NCBI GenBank assembly: GCA_016859345.1
Contig: CM029120.1
Span: 6,747,501-6,811,500 of the forward strand
Length of the DNA: 64,000 nucleotides
From: Istiophorus platypterus
Taxonomy: Eukaryota; Chordata; Actinopteri; Istiophoriformes; Istiophoridae
Reading direction: 5' to 3'
A program made the position numbers and the translations under genes. Positions 53,155-60,576 of this stretch are shown piece after piece (within the stretch, counting starts at the first letter, position 1; every line of letters begins with the position of its first letter). The notes under the pieces are model-generated. The model searched no databases. It was not told the origin of the DNA and worked only from the letters and a program-made list of their open reading frames with translations.

Positions 53155-56100
53155 GTTATATCTCAGTGATGAACCTTGGCTAAGATACATGTCAACATGC
53201 AGCCTGTTTGTCCTAAATTTTACTGCAAGTTTCACAGGCTTTAAGATAAAATGACATTAAGATAAGTTTGATCCTAAGGTGTTAATATTATATCAGGAAT
53301 TTAGAGCAGATTAATGAATAATGTGACCAGCTTAGCATTTTGCAACCACCTTCAGACTAATTGAAGGTCCCTGAAAGTTACAGTCTGGGCCCCATGACAA
53401 TAAAGAGCAGTTAACAGAAGTTAATATTTAAAATGTAAAATCCTGTGAGATGAGGAGAATGAGTTAATACTTGTTTTGCATTTTTTCTAGCAGGCTATGC
53501 TTGGGGCTGGTGATAAGCCGCCCTCTTCAGCCGTCGACAGCTTAACCGTTTTGTTTTTACCAAAGACTTAATAATTAACCCTAAAAAAGGAAAAATGCCC
53601 ATCACTGATCCATGTCAGAGAACCCATCAGTGTCTTTTTGATGGCATTTTAATTCGGCAGGTACATGATTGAGTGATTGACTCATTTTGGGAAGAACAAC
53701 AACAAGTTGTCTGCAAGACTGGAGCGTCTGTACATGTTTCTGAGAATAGTTTTTCTATATGCGGACTACACTGACACAGACCCTCAGGCATATCCCCACT
53801 GTATATAACCTGTAAATATTTCTCTAATCCCCTTTTTGGTTTGTTGAATCACACTGTGAGAATTAATTAACATGTCTTTAAGCACAGGCTTATGCAAATG
53901 ATAACATCTCAGGGAAAAACATACCCAGATACACGCTGGCCCAAGAGTCATTATTAACTCAGGGCTTTTAAAAACAAAAGACATCATAAACAGATTACAA
54001 ATGGTGTTAGTATAGTGTCTGCGTGTATCTTAAAAACATGGTGGAGAATGTGTGATGTTTATTCATGAGTACAAATAGGTACATGTGGTCTCTTAGAAGC
54101 TAAAAGGATTCTGCAGCCTGAAACAACACCGAGGCTGCTAATAGGTGTAATATCTGGTGCACACATTCAATGTTGCATAATTCTTTCCATTTCATTGCAA
54201 AGAAACATACAAATGTGCAGAAGTTCTGCTGAAATTTGCAACGTTTCTCAGAGACCTTTTACTGTTCAAAGCCTCATAAGCAGCATTTACTCCATCATGG
54301 GAGACTTAAAGCTGGGTAATGCTCAAAAGTAGTTTGTATGATATTATGGGAAAATGCTTTTAGCTATTCCAGCAGGCTACACTCAATGATGGGTTGGAAT
54401 GCCTGCTGTCATAGAGAGGGAGAGACATGGTAATTGTGCAAATGGATAGCAATGTACACTTTTGGGCTCAAGGAGAAGACATTCATGGTTCCTCCACTTG
54501 TTTTGAGGAAGAATGAAAAAAGGAGAATTCGAGAGAGATGTTTAAAACTCTCATACTTTTGCCCATTGGTGTGTTAACTGGGCATGAGTTTCTGATTGTT
54601 GCTTCTGGAAAGTTAAAAAACTGATGCGATTCAGACCACCCAATTTCAACATCCGAAATGTGACCAGCTTAAAAGCTTATCTGACGGCTGACCAGCATGC
54701 TAAACACCTTTCTGATGACGGAGTTTGCGAGGGCCATGTCTCACAATTTCTTAAATCTGACGTTGACAGTCACGTCATGCAGTGACATGTGGGAAAGTGA
54801 GCGAGGGGGGAGGGAGGTTCGGAACAGCTGCCTTCAGATGTGATTGGACATCTTGTTGTACGAGCTACTTCTTTTTTTTTTTTTTTGTCTTTTATTTGAC
54901 AGTTGACATTGAAGAGGCAGACAAGAAACAAGTGGAACAAAGGTCCCCAGTTGGAATGAAACTGTAGGCACTGCGGTTTTGTTACACGGGCTGTTAACTT
55001 CTTGAAGTGATGGAAGTTCCTTAAAGATTGTTGACCCGTTCTACCCATTAAATAGCACAAAAACCAGAACTTTCACAAAAAAACCCTACTGACCAAACTA
55101 AATTCATCAAATATGCAGTTTAACAGATTTGTTTAATGTTACTGTGCTCAAGGACCAGCTGATATCTACTCTTGACTATTAGCAATATTTAACCGACACA
55201 TCTGGAAAACGGATGGAGTATGAATATCTGTATCCATTCAAGTATGAATGGATATAGATGTAAAATATCTGACATTCCACATCAACACTCACCAGAAACT
55301 GCTTGCGCTTTCTTCCGGGCTTGCCAATCTTACAAGATGCACTACTTTTAGCAGACTTCTCCTCTGTCATCAGGTCCATGTCCAGTATTGTGCTCTCGCC
55401 CTGTGAACAAAAAGAGCACATAATGACTTGGACATAATATCCTGCAATAACCAAAGCAACAGTGCACTTTCTTTTATGGGAGTGTCAAGTTTATTTTTAA
55501 GGCTGCAGAGGCACATAAGACACTACATCTTTCCGGGGGTATGAAAGATTGTGTTTGTGCATACAGTAAACTAAGTAGCTGTTTCACCTCAGCCAAAATG
55601 CAGCAGGAGACACTAGATCACTAGATCTGCAGGACACACACAAATCTCCACCTAACTAAAACACTTGAACATTTTTTTTTGCGGGGGGGGGGGCTGTGGC
55701 AGGTCCTTGAGTGTCTGCGGGCTGAGTGGACAATGAGAACAGACAGCAATTGAATGACACGTTCCTTTGAACAAGGCTGAAGTGAAAGCTCCGCGGACGC
55801 AGCACTGACCTTCCACAGACAATCCCCTCTTGACACGCTTACAAAGACATCCAGCGGCCCCACCGTCCCTTGGTGCAATTTTCTCTTTGATTAATAAAAC
55901 TGTCTAACCCCCATGAACAAAGACCCGTGACCACCGCCACCAAGTATCCCCTGGGGTTGATGGGAGAAAAGATGATCCTAATGTAGATGCTTTGAGTGTC
56001 AATATTGACTGAATAGGACCACCAGCACCAGGTCTGAATGCAAATTAGATTGCAAGGCCATTCCTGACAGCTGCGGTTGGGGGGGGGCTGTTGAGGGCTT

Positions 56101-59100
56101 GGTCCTTATTAAATTCCATCACTATTGAATTTGAGATTCCCTTAAAGATAAATGGGCTCCCCTGCACTGTAAGGCGTTCTAAAACCGAGACCCCCCGCTG
56201 ACCTGATGTTAAGTGCTTTTATTTTAAGCTTGGGCAGTGTGACGTAGGATAACACGAGAGACCAGTACTGTAGGACACTACGTGACTTTGTCATTGTATG
56301 ATGGGTGTAGTTAAAACCAGAAAGAGGATTCAGTGGCTGAATTACAGGGGACAAGTGAAGCACCTTTAATAATGCCAATAAGCAGCAAACTAGGTTGATA
56401 ACACTCTATATTCTACACTGCATGTGTGCGGTTAAGACTTTCTAATTAGAGAAAAAAAGATGATCTCAAAACTACCTGGACGAAAGCTGAAAATGCGAAA
56501 AAGAAAAAAGAATTGTGTTTAGGGGTCTCACACTTACTGCTATTCAACATCATAAAAAAAATCACTGTGTTTTGCCTTCTATGGAGTAATCAATAGTGTA
56601 TTTTAAGACACATACGTTCATCTCTCCTCTCAAGTATCTGCATTTGAATTAATTCTAGCATCCTGGTTTTACATGAAAGTATTTAAACAGTTTATTTCAG
56701 CTGAAGTTCAAGGTTTACGCTGGATCTTGAAAACAGCAGGCTACAAGGTCTATTTAGTAGGGGGTCCTATCCCATGATCTTTTTCATCAGGCGGCATTCA
56801 CCCAGTTGTCATGCAATTGCAGATGTTCAGTTTTCCATTTTTTTTTCCTGTGCACTTTAAGGACTTATCTTGTCCAAGTTAGATTTAAACCCTTTGGCAA
56901 ACTCCATCTGTTGCCGGAAGCTCATGTGATATCATCAAAAGCTCCAGAACAGTTACTGAATGGGCCTTGTGGTGGTATTTGTTTTCTTAGCTGCTGTTTT
57001 GCTGTCTTCAAGGTCAGATATACTTTGAACATCATGTTTTAAATCAACACAAGACATCATTTGAGTGCTGCAAAAAAATCTAAAATATGTAAACATATAT
57101 GAATTCATGACTATTGGGCAAACTCTGTCTGTTGATGGAGATCTTGTGATATGATCAAAAGCTCTGGTAGTGCTGCTAAATAGTGAGGCAAATGGGAGGT
57201 TCTAGGATTATTCTGGGAAATATGTAACTGCGAGGTCCCCTGATCAGTTCTGACGTTGTCCTGGGATGCTCGAGGGTTAGGAATAGAAAAGACATTGTTG
57301 AGTACCTTAAAAAAAATTGACAGACCGGAGTAACATATCACTGCTATCAAAATTCATGATGTTATACTTTGAGATTTGCACCTGCGGTCATAGTTATCAA
57401 TGTATGTGACCTGTGTAAACACTGGTGCCCCATTTGTAGACACAACAAAAATGTATAACTTCATGTGGCACGACTAAAAAAAGTTTTCAGTGGAAATAAT
57501 GTTAAAAATTCCTGATCAGGCCACAGACCCTCTTATTATCTTACTCTATATTGGTAACTGTCCAGTTAAAATATTTTTTTTTTTTTTTAAATGGCGTAAA
57601 AGTATTCTTTACAGAAATAAAACAGCCTTTGCAGCATGAACAGATTCCAACAGACTCCCACTTTTAAATAATGTAAAAGGATGCTTATAAACATGCTTCT
57701 AAACAAAATGGTCAAGCCATGCTGATTCCTGAGAGTGTTGGCTCCTAAAATGGAATAACTCCATCAACCTTTAGTGTCCCAGGGTGATAAACTGATTTGC
57801 ATCAAGCGATGGCTGTGATCAGAGTAGCCGATGCTTTGAGTAATTAGCGTAGGCGTATAACTGATAGAAATGGCTCTAAAAATCTGGGGAAAAAAACACA
57901 TCATAGAATATTCAACAGGGAATTTATGGATACAAATACAGAGACTGTTAAAAAGCCTTTAAAAGGTTATTTTAAATGTAGATGCTGATGCTTTTGTGAG
58001 AGAAAGTGTTTTGCAGATGGTGTTGGTTCATTTTTGGGATTGCTAATAGAGGGCTGGTGCCTTGTTTTTTTTCCCCCTCCCTTACCGGGGTGGCAGAATT
58101 TGCATAGATAATAGCACGTTTTGAGTGCAGCCTGGTGTGCAGGCTCATTTGGGAACCACTTACGTGGATGACACAATTCAGTGGTGCCTGGCTATCTCTG
58201 CAGTGACAGCCTACATCCAGCTCATCCAACTCTCAACCTGAGAGCGGAGACACACTGAGGGAAAATAAAGGGCCATTTTTTTCCCCCAAACAGCTTCCCC
58301 CCTTATATCTTCTGAAAAAAAAATAAAATACACAACAGAAAATCCTGAAATGTGATTTGTTGTAGCCTGGAGTGAACCCTACTACACTGTCAATATCTCT
58401 GCACTATTTCTGTCTGGGTAGCCGGTTATTTAAGGCAATGTCTGTTGCCAGGCAACAAGAATAAGGGCAGTACTGTGTAATGGGAATGTAGAGGAAAAAG
58501 GACAGACACCCCCCCCCCCAGTAAAAGAGCTGTGGAGCCACTCCAGCTCCAACATACACCAGCCAACGCCCACGTCATCAACCACCATTACAACAGTAAA
58601 TGTCACAGAATACAGCTTCAACCCGCGACAGCCTCCTTGGCGATGCCTCTGACGCTGCGGAGCATCAGTGATGCTGCAGTTACACGAGGACCGTGATAAT
58701 GGGTCCATCTGCAATCATGAAAGGTGACATGGCACTCCTCATGCTGTCGGATTCTTCGGCAAATATCGGGCCATCGGTTCTAATCAATACAACTAAGTCT
58801 ACCCCAGTAAGTCTTTGGATTACAGAGATCAATAAGGCTTCACCAGCAGATTAACTCCGAAAAATTAGGTGAGATTTTAAATTGGCTGCGGCATGAAGCA
58901 ACTGCACAAACCACATTGCTCTTATTTTAAGGCTCTATCCCTATAATAGCCATATAACAACTGAAATTCAATGCACTCTTACGTGTACATTGATCTATTC
59001 ATAGATATTTTTTGAAAAATATTAAATGGCAAATTGTTCCCCAGCTGTGTTCGATGAGCTGGGGAGTGAATAATCTCCTTTGAAATCAGCTTTGGTGAGT

Positions 59101-59441
59101 TTGAGGCCTTAAAAAAAAAAAATGGATAGTAAAATAAAAATAAAAAATGCTCTTTGCAGCGATTGACAGTCAAATCACAAAACAATCTACAGCTCAGCTC
59201 AAGTCATTCAAAAACCTGACTGAATAGACTCTCGAAAAACCCACCACCCACAAAGCTGAGGGATACCGAGTCATTCACTGGCAATACCAAGCTTCAAGAG
59301 GAAGTCTCCTCTGAATTCCTTCAGTGAGATTCCAGACGCATATTCACACCTGTTCCTTACCATTCTTTTCCCAGGTGAATCGGTGAAGTCTGAGCCTTTG
59401 AACGCGGCGGTGTTGGTGTTGGTGACAGCGTTGGACGGCAT
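16263..59441 (-). CDS. dnmt3a: dnmt3a, de novo DNA (cytosine-5)-methyltransferase 3A, full coding span
   Basis: Nuclear enzyme that transfers a methyl group from S-adenosylmethionine to C5 of cytosine at unmethylated CpG. It works with DNMT3L-type partners in mammals and reads histone H3 marks through its PWWP (H3K36me2/3) and ADD (unmodified H3K4) domains. Twenty-two coding exons join in frame to 3207 bases, 1068 residues plus stop; human DNMT3A1 has 912. Order: N-terminal region 1-284, Gln-rich insertion 285-406, PTDPASPTVATTPEP link, PWWP from about 443, ADD Cys-rich zinc domain about 635-770, catalytic domain 774-1068. Catalytic motifs seen: FDGIATG (Asp797), GGSPCNELS (catalytic Cys866, human C710), WLFENVVAM (Glu912) and the end [21 protein letters not shown]. 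Arg1038 matches human R882. The extra length is almost all the Gln-rich insertion. Teleosts often keep two copies (aa, ab); I do not assign one. Confidence 0.97.
16571..16689 (-). CDS. dnmt3a: dnmt3a coding exon 21
   Basis: Residues 983-1021 plus two bases, FDKVRTITTRSNSIKQGKDQ through ILWCTEME. It covers the TRD loop (TTRSNSIKQG). Acceptor ttcag, donor gtatgt. Confidence 0.96.
17272..17341 (-). CDS. dnmt3a: dnmt3a coding exon 20 (70 bases)
   Basis: Residues 959-982, RPLTAMCTDRLDLQDCLEHG then RTAK. It is homologous to human [20 protein letters not shown], the target-recognition region, but more diverged than its neighbours. Acceptor ttcag, donor gtactt. Confidence 0.92.
17342..17938. other. 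dnmt3a intron 19, nothing recognised
   Basis: AT-rich intron, no repeat family or extra exon seen. Confidence 0.5.
17939..18024 (-). CDS. dnmt3a: dnmt3a coding exon 19 (motif VIII)
   Basis: Residues 931-958 plus two bases, CNPVMIDAKEVSAAHRARY then FWGNLPGMH. The Cys at its first codon replaces Ser in human. Acceptor gtcag, donor gttggt. Confidence 0.95.
18515..18663 (-). CDS. dnmt3a: dnmt3a coding exon 18 (motif VI)
   Basis: Residues 881-930, EGTGRLFFEFYRLLHEARPK through SDKRDISRFLE. Glu912 of FENV protonates the target base. It is 149 bases long, with acceptor ccacag and donor gtcagc. The acceptor lies about 80 bases from a long (TA)n run in the intron. Confidence 0.97.
18744..18870. repeat. 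(TA)n and (CA)n microsatellites in dnmt3a intron 17
   Basis: About 27 TA units run to about 18800. A shorter TA run follows at 18814-18832, then CA units to 18870. The TA part is self-complementary and lies just upstream of the exon 18 acceptor on the dnmt3a strand. Confidence 0.97.
18980..19070 (-). CDS. dnmt3a: dnmt3a coding exon 17 (motif IV, catalytic Cys)
   Basis: Residues 851-880 plus one base, beginning IQEWGPFDLVIGGSPCNEL. The Cys of SPCN is Cys866, the nucleophile that attacks cytosine C6 (human C710). Acceptor cacag, donor gtaggt. Confidence 0.96.
19211..19588. mobile_element. MITE with terminal inverted repeats in dnmt3a intron 16
   Basis: The left end TTAAAGGAACACTGTGTAGG and the inverted right end TTAAAGGACCAGTGTGTAAG match at 17 of 20 bases, and the similarity continues inward. 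It is 378 bases long with no open frame, so it is non-autonomous. Elements with GTAGGATTTGGTGGCATCTA text are common in percomorph fish genomes (recalled, not searched). The repeated TTAA at both ends suggests a piggyBac-like TTAA target preference. Confidence 0.75.
19589..20762. other. Rest of dnmt3a intron 16, nothing recognised
   Basis: AT-rich with short open frames of no recognisable family. Confidence 0.45.
20763..20908 (-). CDS. dnmt3a: dnmt3a coding exon 16
   Basis: Residues 802-850, GLLVLKELGIQVDRYVASEV through GDVRKVTRKH. It holds SEVCEDSI (motif II region). It is 146 bases long, with acceptor tgtag and donor gtgagt. Confidence 0.96.
21288..21372 (-). CDS. dnmt3a: dnmt3a coding exon 15 (motif I)
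   Basis: Residues 774-801 plus one base, starting DPPKLYPPVMVEKRRPIRV and ending LFDGIAT. It carries the S-adenosylmethionine-binding FDGIATG (Asp797). Acceptor atcag, donor gttaga. Confidence 0.96.
21469..21652 (-). CDS. dnmt3a: dnmt3a coding exon 14 (end of ADD, link to catalytic domain)
   Basis: Residues 712-773, RCFCVECVDLLVGQGAAHAA through FFANNHDQDF. It is 184 bases long, with acceptor ttcag and donor gtgagt. CYMC completes the zinc ligands. Confidence 0.96.
21653..23855. other. dnmt3a intron 13, nothing firm recognised
   Basis: A 137-codon plus-strand open frame at 22540-22953 has no family resemblance or splice support. There is a poly-A run at 22242-22261. No repeat was identified. 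Confidence 0.45.
23856..23968 (-). CDS. dnmt3a: dnmt3a coding exon 13 (ADD, PHD finger part)
   Basis: Residues 675-711 plus two bases, NCFLECAYQYDDDGYQSYC to LMCGNHNCC. The acidic DDDGY run faces histone H3 in the mammalian structure. Acceptor cacag, donor gtgagg. Confidence 0.96.
24180..24259 (-). CDS. dnmt3a: dnmt3a coding exon 12 (ADD, GATA-like zinc finger)
   Basis: Residues 648-674, starting DICISCGSLNVSLEHPLF and ending GGMCQSCK. It has CxxC pairs that bind zinc. It is 80 bases long, with acceptor ctacag and donor gtaagc. Confidence 0.96.
24618..24662 (-). CDS. dnmt3a: dnmt3a coding exon 11 (45 bases)
   Basis: Residues 633-647, ERLVYEVRQKCRSIE, the start of the ADD domain. Acceptor ttcag, donor gtaagt. 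It is too short for an open-frame search but matches family text exactly. Confidence 0.95.
25031..25092. repeat. (TA)n microsatellite
   Basis: About 30 TA units in the intron between dnmt3a exons 10 and 11 (24663-26353). The rest of that intron shows nothing I can name. Confidence 0.97.
26354..26500 (-). CDS. dnmt3a: dnmt3a coding exon 10
   Basis: Residues 584-632 plus one base, EERNPYKEVYPEMWVEPEA through IIDERTR. It is 147 bases long, with acceptor cccag and donor gtatgg. The basic AKKPRKSTAEKPK stretch is conserved with mammals. The raw frame past TR is intron. Confidence 0.95.
26697..26853 (-). CDS. dnmt3a: dnmt3a coding exon 9
   Basis: Residues 532-583 plus one base, from VASSRAGRAIMTCPDSDE to TGPKALEPPE. 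It is 157 bases long, with acceptor aatag and donor gtaaga. It links PWWP and ADD. Confidence 0.94.
26860..27842. repeat. dnmt3a intron 8 with a TTAGCATAG-type dispersed repeat
   Basis: Bases about 27465-27560 read TTGGTTAGCATAGTT, then CCAGGCTGGCTGTCTCCCCC, then CTTCATGCTAAGCTATGCTA. They belong to the same family as the copies at 44.2-45.1 kb. The rest is AT-rich and unremarkable. Confidence 0.5.
27843..27950 (-). CDS. dnmt3a: dnmt3a coding exon 8 (PWWP domain, second half)
   Basis: Residues 496-531, beginning VCVEKLMPLSSFNNAFHQP and ending AICEVLQ. It is 108 bases long, phase 0/0, with acceptor ttacag and donor gtgagt. Confidence 0.95.
28246..28404 (-). CDS. dnmt3a: dnmt3a coding exon 7 (PWWP domain, first half)
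   Basis: Residues 443-495, [20 protein letters not shown] through GDGKFSV. It is 159 bases long, phase 0/0, with donor gtgagt. The PWWP core is SWWPGRIVSWW, the reader of methylated H3K36. Confidence 0.97.
28622..28886. mobile_element. Short dispersed element, GGGCTGCAACTAAC family, copy 1
   Basis: It begins GGGCTGCAACTAACAATTAC and includes ATTAATCACCTAACCGATTG and CAGTCAATTAATCACCTAAT. The end text is roughly an inverted copy of the start. A second, more decayed copy is at 49.55-49.89 kb. Confidence 0.55.
29117..29707 (-). CDS. dnmt3a: dnmt3a coding exon 6, carrying the Gln-rich insertion
   Basis: Residues 246-442. It opens AEKKAKLMSAVNAMKDHEE (human AEKKAKVIAGMNAVEE) and closes PTDPASPTVATTPEPV then ICPKSADTEPEYE, both plainly DNMT3A. 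Between them lie residues 285-406: 21 Gln, a mixed Q/L/H/P linker of 52, then 49 Gln. The frame is open throughout and both exon edges are good splice sites (tttcag, gtgagc). The human exon is about 72 residues, this one 197. In mammals this is the first exon shared by the long and short (DNMT3A2) isoforms. Confidence 0.94.
29225..29590 (-). repeat. dnmt3a: CAG/CAA repeat coding poly-Gln in dnmt3a
   Basis: 366 bases coding 122 residues, 99 of them Gln. The stretch 29528-29581 is 18 uninterrupted CAG units (with CAG CAG CAA before it). The stretch 29225-29371 is 49 codons of CAG often broken by CAA. Frames on the other strand read as poly-Cys, poly-Leu or poly-Ala and are artefacts. Confidence 0.98.
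30499..30525. repeat. (CA)n microsatellite
   Basis: About 13 CA units. Confidence 0.95.
31192..31230. repeat. (TC)n microsatellite
   Basis: About 19 TC units. Confidence 0.96.
31991..33624 (+). mobile_element. Probable 5' LTR of a retroelement
   Basis: The right edge is set by the primer-binding site that follows and by an ending CACAACA. A TGTTG at 31991 would give a 5-base inverted terminal repeat with CAACA; this left edge is inferred. Inside are short tandem repeats of a TGTTGCTAGC...AAGAACTCAG unit (about 32085-32160), a TATATTAA box near 32316, AATAAA near 33306 and a (CA)n run at 33116-33144. These fit U3, R and U5. No matching second LTR was seen downstream. Confidence 0.5.
33627..33644 (+). 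other. Primer-binding site like elongator tRNA-Met
   Basis: The text TGGTGCCCTGTGTGAGGC is complementary, with two mismatches, to the 3' end of vertebrate elongator tRNA-Met including CCA. It lies directly after the inferred LTR and ahead of the gag-like frames. Confidence 0.6.
34194..35315 (+). pseudogene. Decayed gag-like region of the retroelement
   Basis: Several frames are broken by stops and shifts. The clearest (34208-34426) is a Leu/Gln/Glu-rich coiled coil (IQIARLQRENASLRLEV), followed further on by a Pro-rich frame at 35035 with a PKKPGTG direct repeat. No CCHC zinc knuckle was seen. The position between primer site and protease fits gag, but this is not a family match. Confidence 0.45.
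35316..35756 (+). pseudogene. Retroelement aspartic protease (retropepsin-like) remnant
   Basis: A 146-codon open frame with the active-site motif LALLDSGSEMSLVN and the flap-side motif EPLLIGQDLLDWL. The spacing between them is typical of retropepsins of Gypsy elements and retroviruses. The frame shifts before the next open stretch. It runs antisense to dnmt3a inside its intron. Confidence 0.75.
35757..37305 (+). pseudogene. Broken pol/env remnant of the retroelement
   Basis: Pieces in different frames include a second protease-like phrase (FFMGADLLSDLAPSW at about 36210-36255). Another piece near 36940-37000 reads DALRKLLCEFQHIFSKDPQN, typical of the lead-in to a Gypsy-type reverse transcriptase. 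About 60 codons later the frame turns into a hydrophobic span (LAALGLLLSGWVITAIIAHI) like a membrane anchor. No reverse transcriptase YxDD, RNase H or integrase motif was seen, so an internal deletion is likely. Confidence 0.55.
37306..40043. other. dnmt3a intron 5 between the retroelement and the tandem duplication
   Basis: No second LTR, gene or named repeat is recognised. There is a poly-T run at 38095-38111 and an (ACAA)n-like patch at 39484-39525. Confidence 0.45.
40044..41929. repeat. Near-perfect tandem duplication, two units of about 942 bp
   Basis: Unit 1 is 40044-40986 and unit 2 is 40987-41929. Each starts in a poly-A run followed by GAGAGATCCTGGAG and ends CAACTGATCG before the next A run. 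By eye I find only about three differences: T/C in CCTTATACGG, G/A in CTACGGAGAC, and one extra A in GTAAAATACC. Each unit carries a 174-codon open frame (40232-40756 and 41174-41698) with no family resemblance, and a G-rich patch. Confidence 0.95.
40855..40965. repeat. Dispersed AGCTTTTGATCATATTACATGATC repeat, copies inside the duplication
   Basis: The text GGAGCTTTTGATCATATTAC followed by CCCAGTCGTCATGTAATTGT is partly palindromic. It is shared (sometimes inverted) with 41797-41905, 41975-42060, 42140-42230, 46560-46630, 56770-56960 and 57115-57180. Confidence 0.6.
41975..42250. repeat. Two further copies of the GATCATGTGATA dispersed repeat
   Basis: GAAGATCATGTGATACCATC then AAAAGCTCCAAAACCACTAC (41979 on), and a decayed copy CCCATGTGTACCAATCAAAA (42158 on). 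Both end in a CTTGTGGTGAT-like phrase. Confidence 0.55.
42340..42520. repeat. Possible dispersed element (CGTTCCAACCGAC ... CGCCGCCCCCTCATTCATT)
   Basis: CG-richer than its flanks and with text recalled as repetitive in fish genomes. Ends were not defined and no search was made. Confidence 0.3.
43455..43601 (-). CDS. dnmt3a: dnmt3a coding exon 5
   Basis: Residues 197-245, beginning GGRGRLRGGVGWEISLRQRP and ending EEWLAKWKME. It is 147 bases long, phase 0/0, with acceptor aacag and donor gtgagt. It is very close to human GRLRGGLGWESSLRQRPMP. In mammals this region of the long isoform binds nucleosomes carrying H2AK119 ubiquitin. Confidence 0.95.
44225..45110. repeat. Cluster of four TTAGCTTAGCATAAAGACTG elements, two direct and two inverted
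   Basis: Direct copies are near 44240-44420 (GGTTAGCTTAGCTTAGCATA then AGCTTGGCTCTGTCTGAAGG) and 44520-44760 (TTAGCTTAGCTTAGCAGAAA then GGCTCTGTCCAAAGTTAAC). Inverted copies are near 44825-44905 (ACAGAGTCAGGCTAGCTGTT, TCTTTATGTTAAGATAAGCT) and 45035-45080 (CCAGTCTTTATGCTAATCTA). They lie in dnmt3a intron 4. It is a short non-autonomous element common in teleosts, by recollection. Confidence 0.7.
45649..45695 (-). CDS. dnmt3a: dnmt3a coding exon 4 (47 bases)
   Basis: Residues 181-196, YVEHKEEDGADAVKTE. It is a short acidic exon between acceptor ttctag and donor gtaaga. Its phases (1 in, 0 out) exactly join exons 3 and 5, which is the main evidence. The text itself is little conserved. Confidence 0.8.
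49133..49162. repeat. (GA)n microsatellite
   Basis: About 14 GA units with one interruption. Confidence 0.9.
49551..49885. mobile_element. Short dispersed element, GGGCAACTAATGATT family, copy 2
   Basis: It starts AGGGCAACTAATGATTGCTT and ends AATCGTTTATCAAAATTCTT, then TCGATTAATTCTC. It is a diverged relative of the element at 28622-28886, with inserted A/T-rich text. Confidence 0.5.
50499..50850 (-). CDS. dnmt3a: dnmt3a coding exon 3
   Basis: Residues 64-180 plus one base. It is Ser-, Glu- and Lys-rich and poorly conserved, as is usual for the DNMT3A1-specific N terminus. It ends in a basic TPRKKRGRRKLERPTK stretch that could be a nuclear localisation or DNA-binding patch. Acceptor ctgcag, donor gtgagt. 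Confidence 0.9.
52434..52455. repeat. (CA)n microsatellite
   Basis: About 11 CA units, with shorter CA runs to 52550. Confidence 0.93.
53123..53153. repeat. (CAAT)n microsatellite
   Basis: Seven to eight CAAT units. Confidence 0.95.
55293..55400 (-). CDS. dnmt3a: dnmt3a coding exon 2
   Basis: Residues 28-63, starting GESTILDMDLMTEEK and ending GKPGRKRKQFL. It is 108 bases long, phase 0/0, with acceptor cacag and donor gtgagt. The KIGKPGRKRK text matches the basic KVGRPGRKRK patch of human DNMT3A. Confidence 0.92.
55401..59360. other. dnmt3a intron 1, with GATCATGTGATA repeats
   Basis: Copies of the dispersed repeat lie at 56770-56960 (CCAGTTGTCATGCAATTGCA, then GCTCATGTGATATCATCAAA) and 57115-57180 (GATCTTGTGATATGATCAAA). 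Otherwise AT-rich. Short C or G homopolymers occur at 55684-55693 and 58509-58519. Confidence 0.55.
59361..59441 (-). CDS. dnmt3a: dnmt3a coding exon 1
   Basis: Residues 1-27, MPSNAVTNTNTAAF to SPGKRM, before donor gtaagg. The first three bases after ATG-CCG fit the MPS/MPA start of vertebrate DNMT3A1. A likely acceptor (ctcaag, AG at 59458-59457) after a pyrimidine-rich stretch lies 15 bases upstream of the ATG, so the 5' UTR probably begins in another exon. Confidence 0.8.
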
Positions 59442-60540
59442 CGCTTGAGAGTCTTACTTGAGGGGCTTATGGGGTAATGTCTCGATGGCGGGTGATGATG
59501 TTGCAGGTGAGGGAAGTTGGAAGTGAACAAAAAAAAAAAACAAAACAAAAAAAAAAAAGCCAAAGGGAACAAAAATAAAGAAATGCGAGATGATCCCTCC
59601 TCTCTCCTGCAAGATAAGACAGATATCCGCTTGTTCACTGCTCACACATTAGATACACTTTTACATTAATGCTCCAAGCCTTTGGTTCACAGGTGACCGG
59701 AGTTTGCCGCACTGACAAAAACTGATAACGTCTAAATACATTTCCTCAAACAGTTTTAGTTAAATCATATTTTCTGTCATAAAGCGCCACTTTTCTGGGC
59801 ATCCGCCTTCCCTCTGGCAGTGAGCGTCACATAGTAAGCTCCCATGCTGCTATACAGGATACTGTATGGCTGCTCTCTCCTATAGAGCCTAGGCCACTTT
59901 TTATTTTTATTTTTTTAAACACCAAATAGATGGATGGAGGACAAGTGTCAAATGCCAACTACTGTGCACGCAAGAACTTGACTACTGCTGTAAATTTAAC
60001 TGAGGATGATCATAAAGATGAGCAGTTTGTGCCCCCCCCCCCCTTTGAAATTATTAATATTTGATTTTCACCTCCACAGTCTGGGTTAAAGTTATTCCAG
60101 CAGTCAGCCATGCGCACACCGCGGAGCCACAGTTACATCGTTGCCCTCGTGGAAAATGTGCTAAAAAATAACTAAATAAATAAATAAATCATAGGCCTGT
60201 ATATCTATAGTCACACAGGATGTTTCCTCGAAAGGGTTAAGTCAAGAAAGATGACAATCTGTTCTGGTTTCTGTAGAGAGTCTAACGGGGCTACCGGGAT
60301 GAAGCCCTGAAAAAATATTATAATAATTTTGCAGGCAACAACCTGAACGCGTCATTTTCATGAAAAAATATTTATTATAAAAAGGGCCACACGGACGTTT
60401 TTGGTTTTTTTTTTTTCTTCTAAAAAGTCAGCGCGTTTCCGTGCACACTAAACTACAACCAGGGGCACAGCGCCCGTACATGACTGCGATCGACTGACTT
60501 GCGTTTGTAAATTCAACTGGCTTTTAGCGTAGAAAAGTGC
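59442..60540. other. dnmt3a 5' side, no exon recognised
   Basis: A likely splice acceptor for coding exon 1 (59458-59457) follows a pyrimidine-rich tract with long T runs on the minus strand. The rest is AT-rich, with an (AAAT)n patch at 60168-60188. Confidence 0.45.
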
Positions 60541-60576
60541 AAAGTTTTAGACGTCTTTTTGCAGGGGGAGAGAGGA

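Larger units (their letters stand above)
50851..55292. other. dnmt3a intron 2, simple repeats only
   Basis: It carries (CA)n at 52434-52455 and (CAAT)n at 53123-53153. No exon-like text was seen. Confidence 0.5.
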
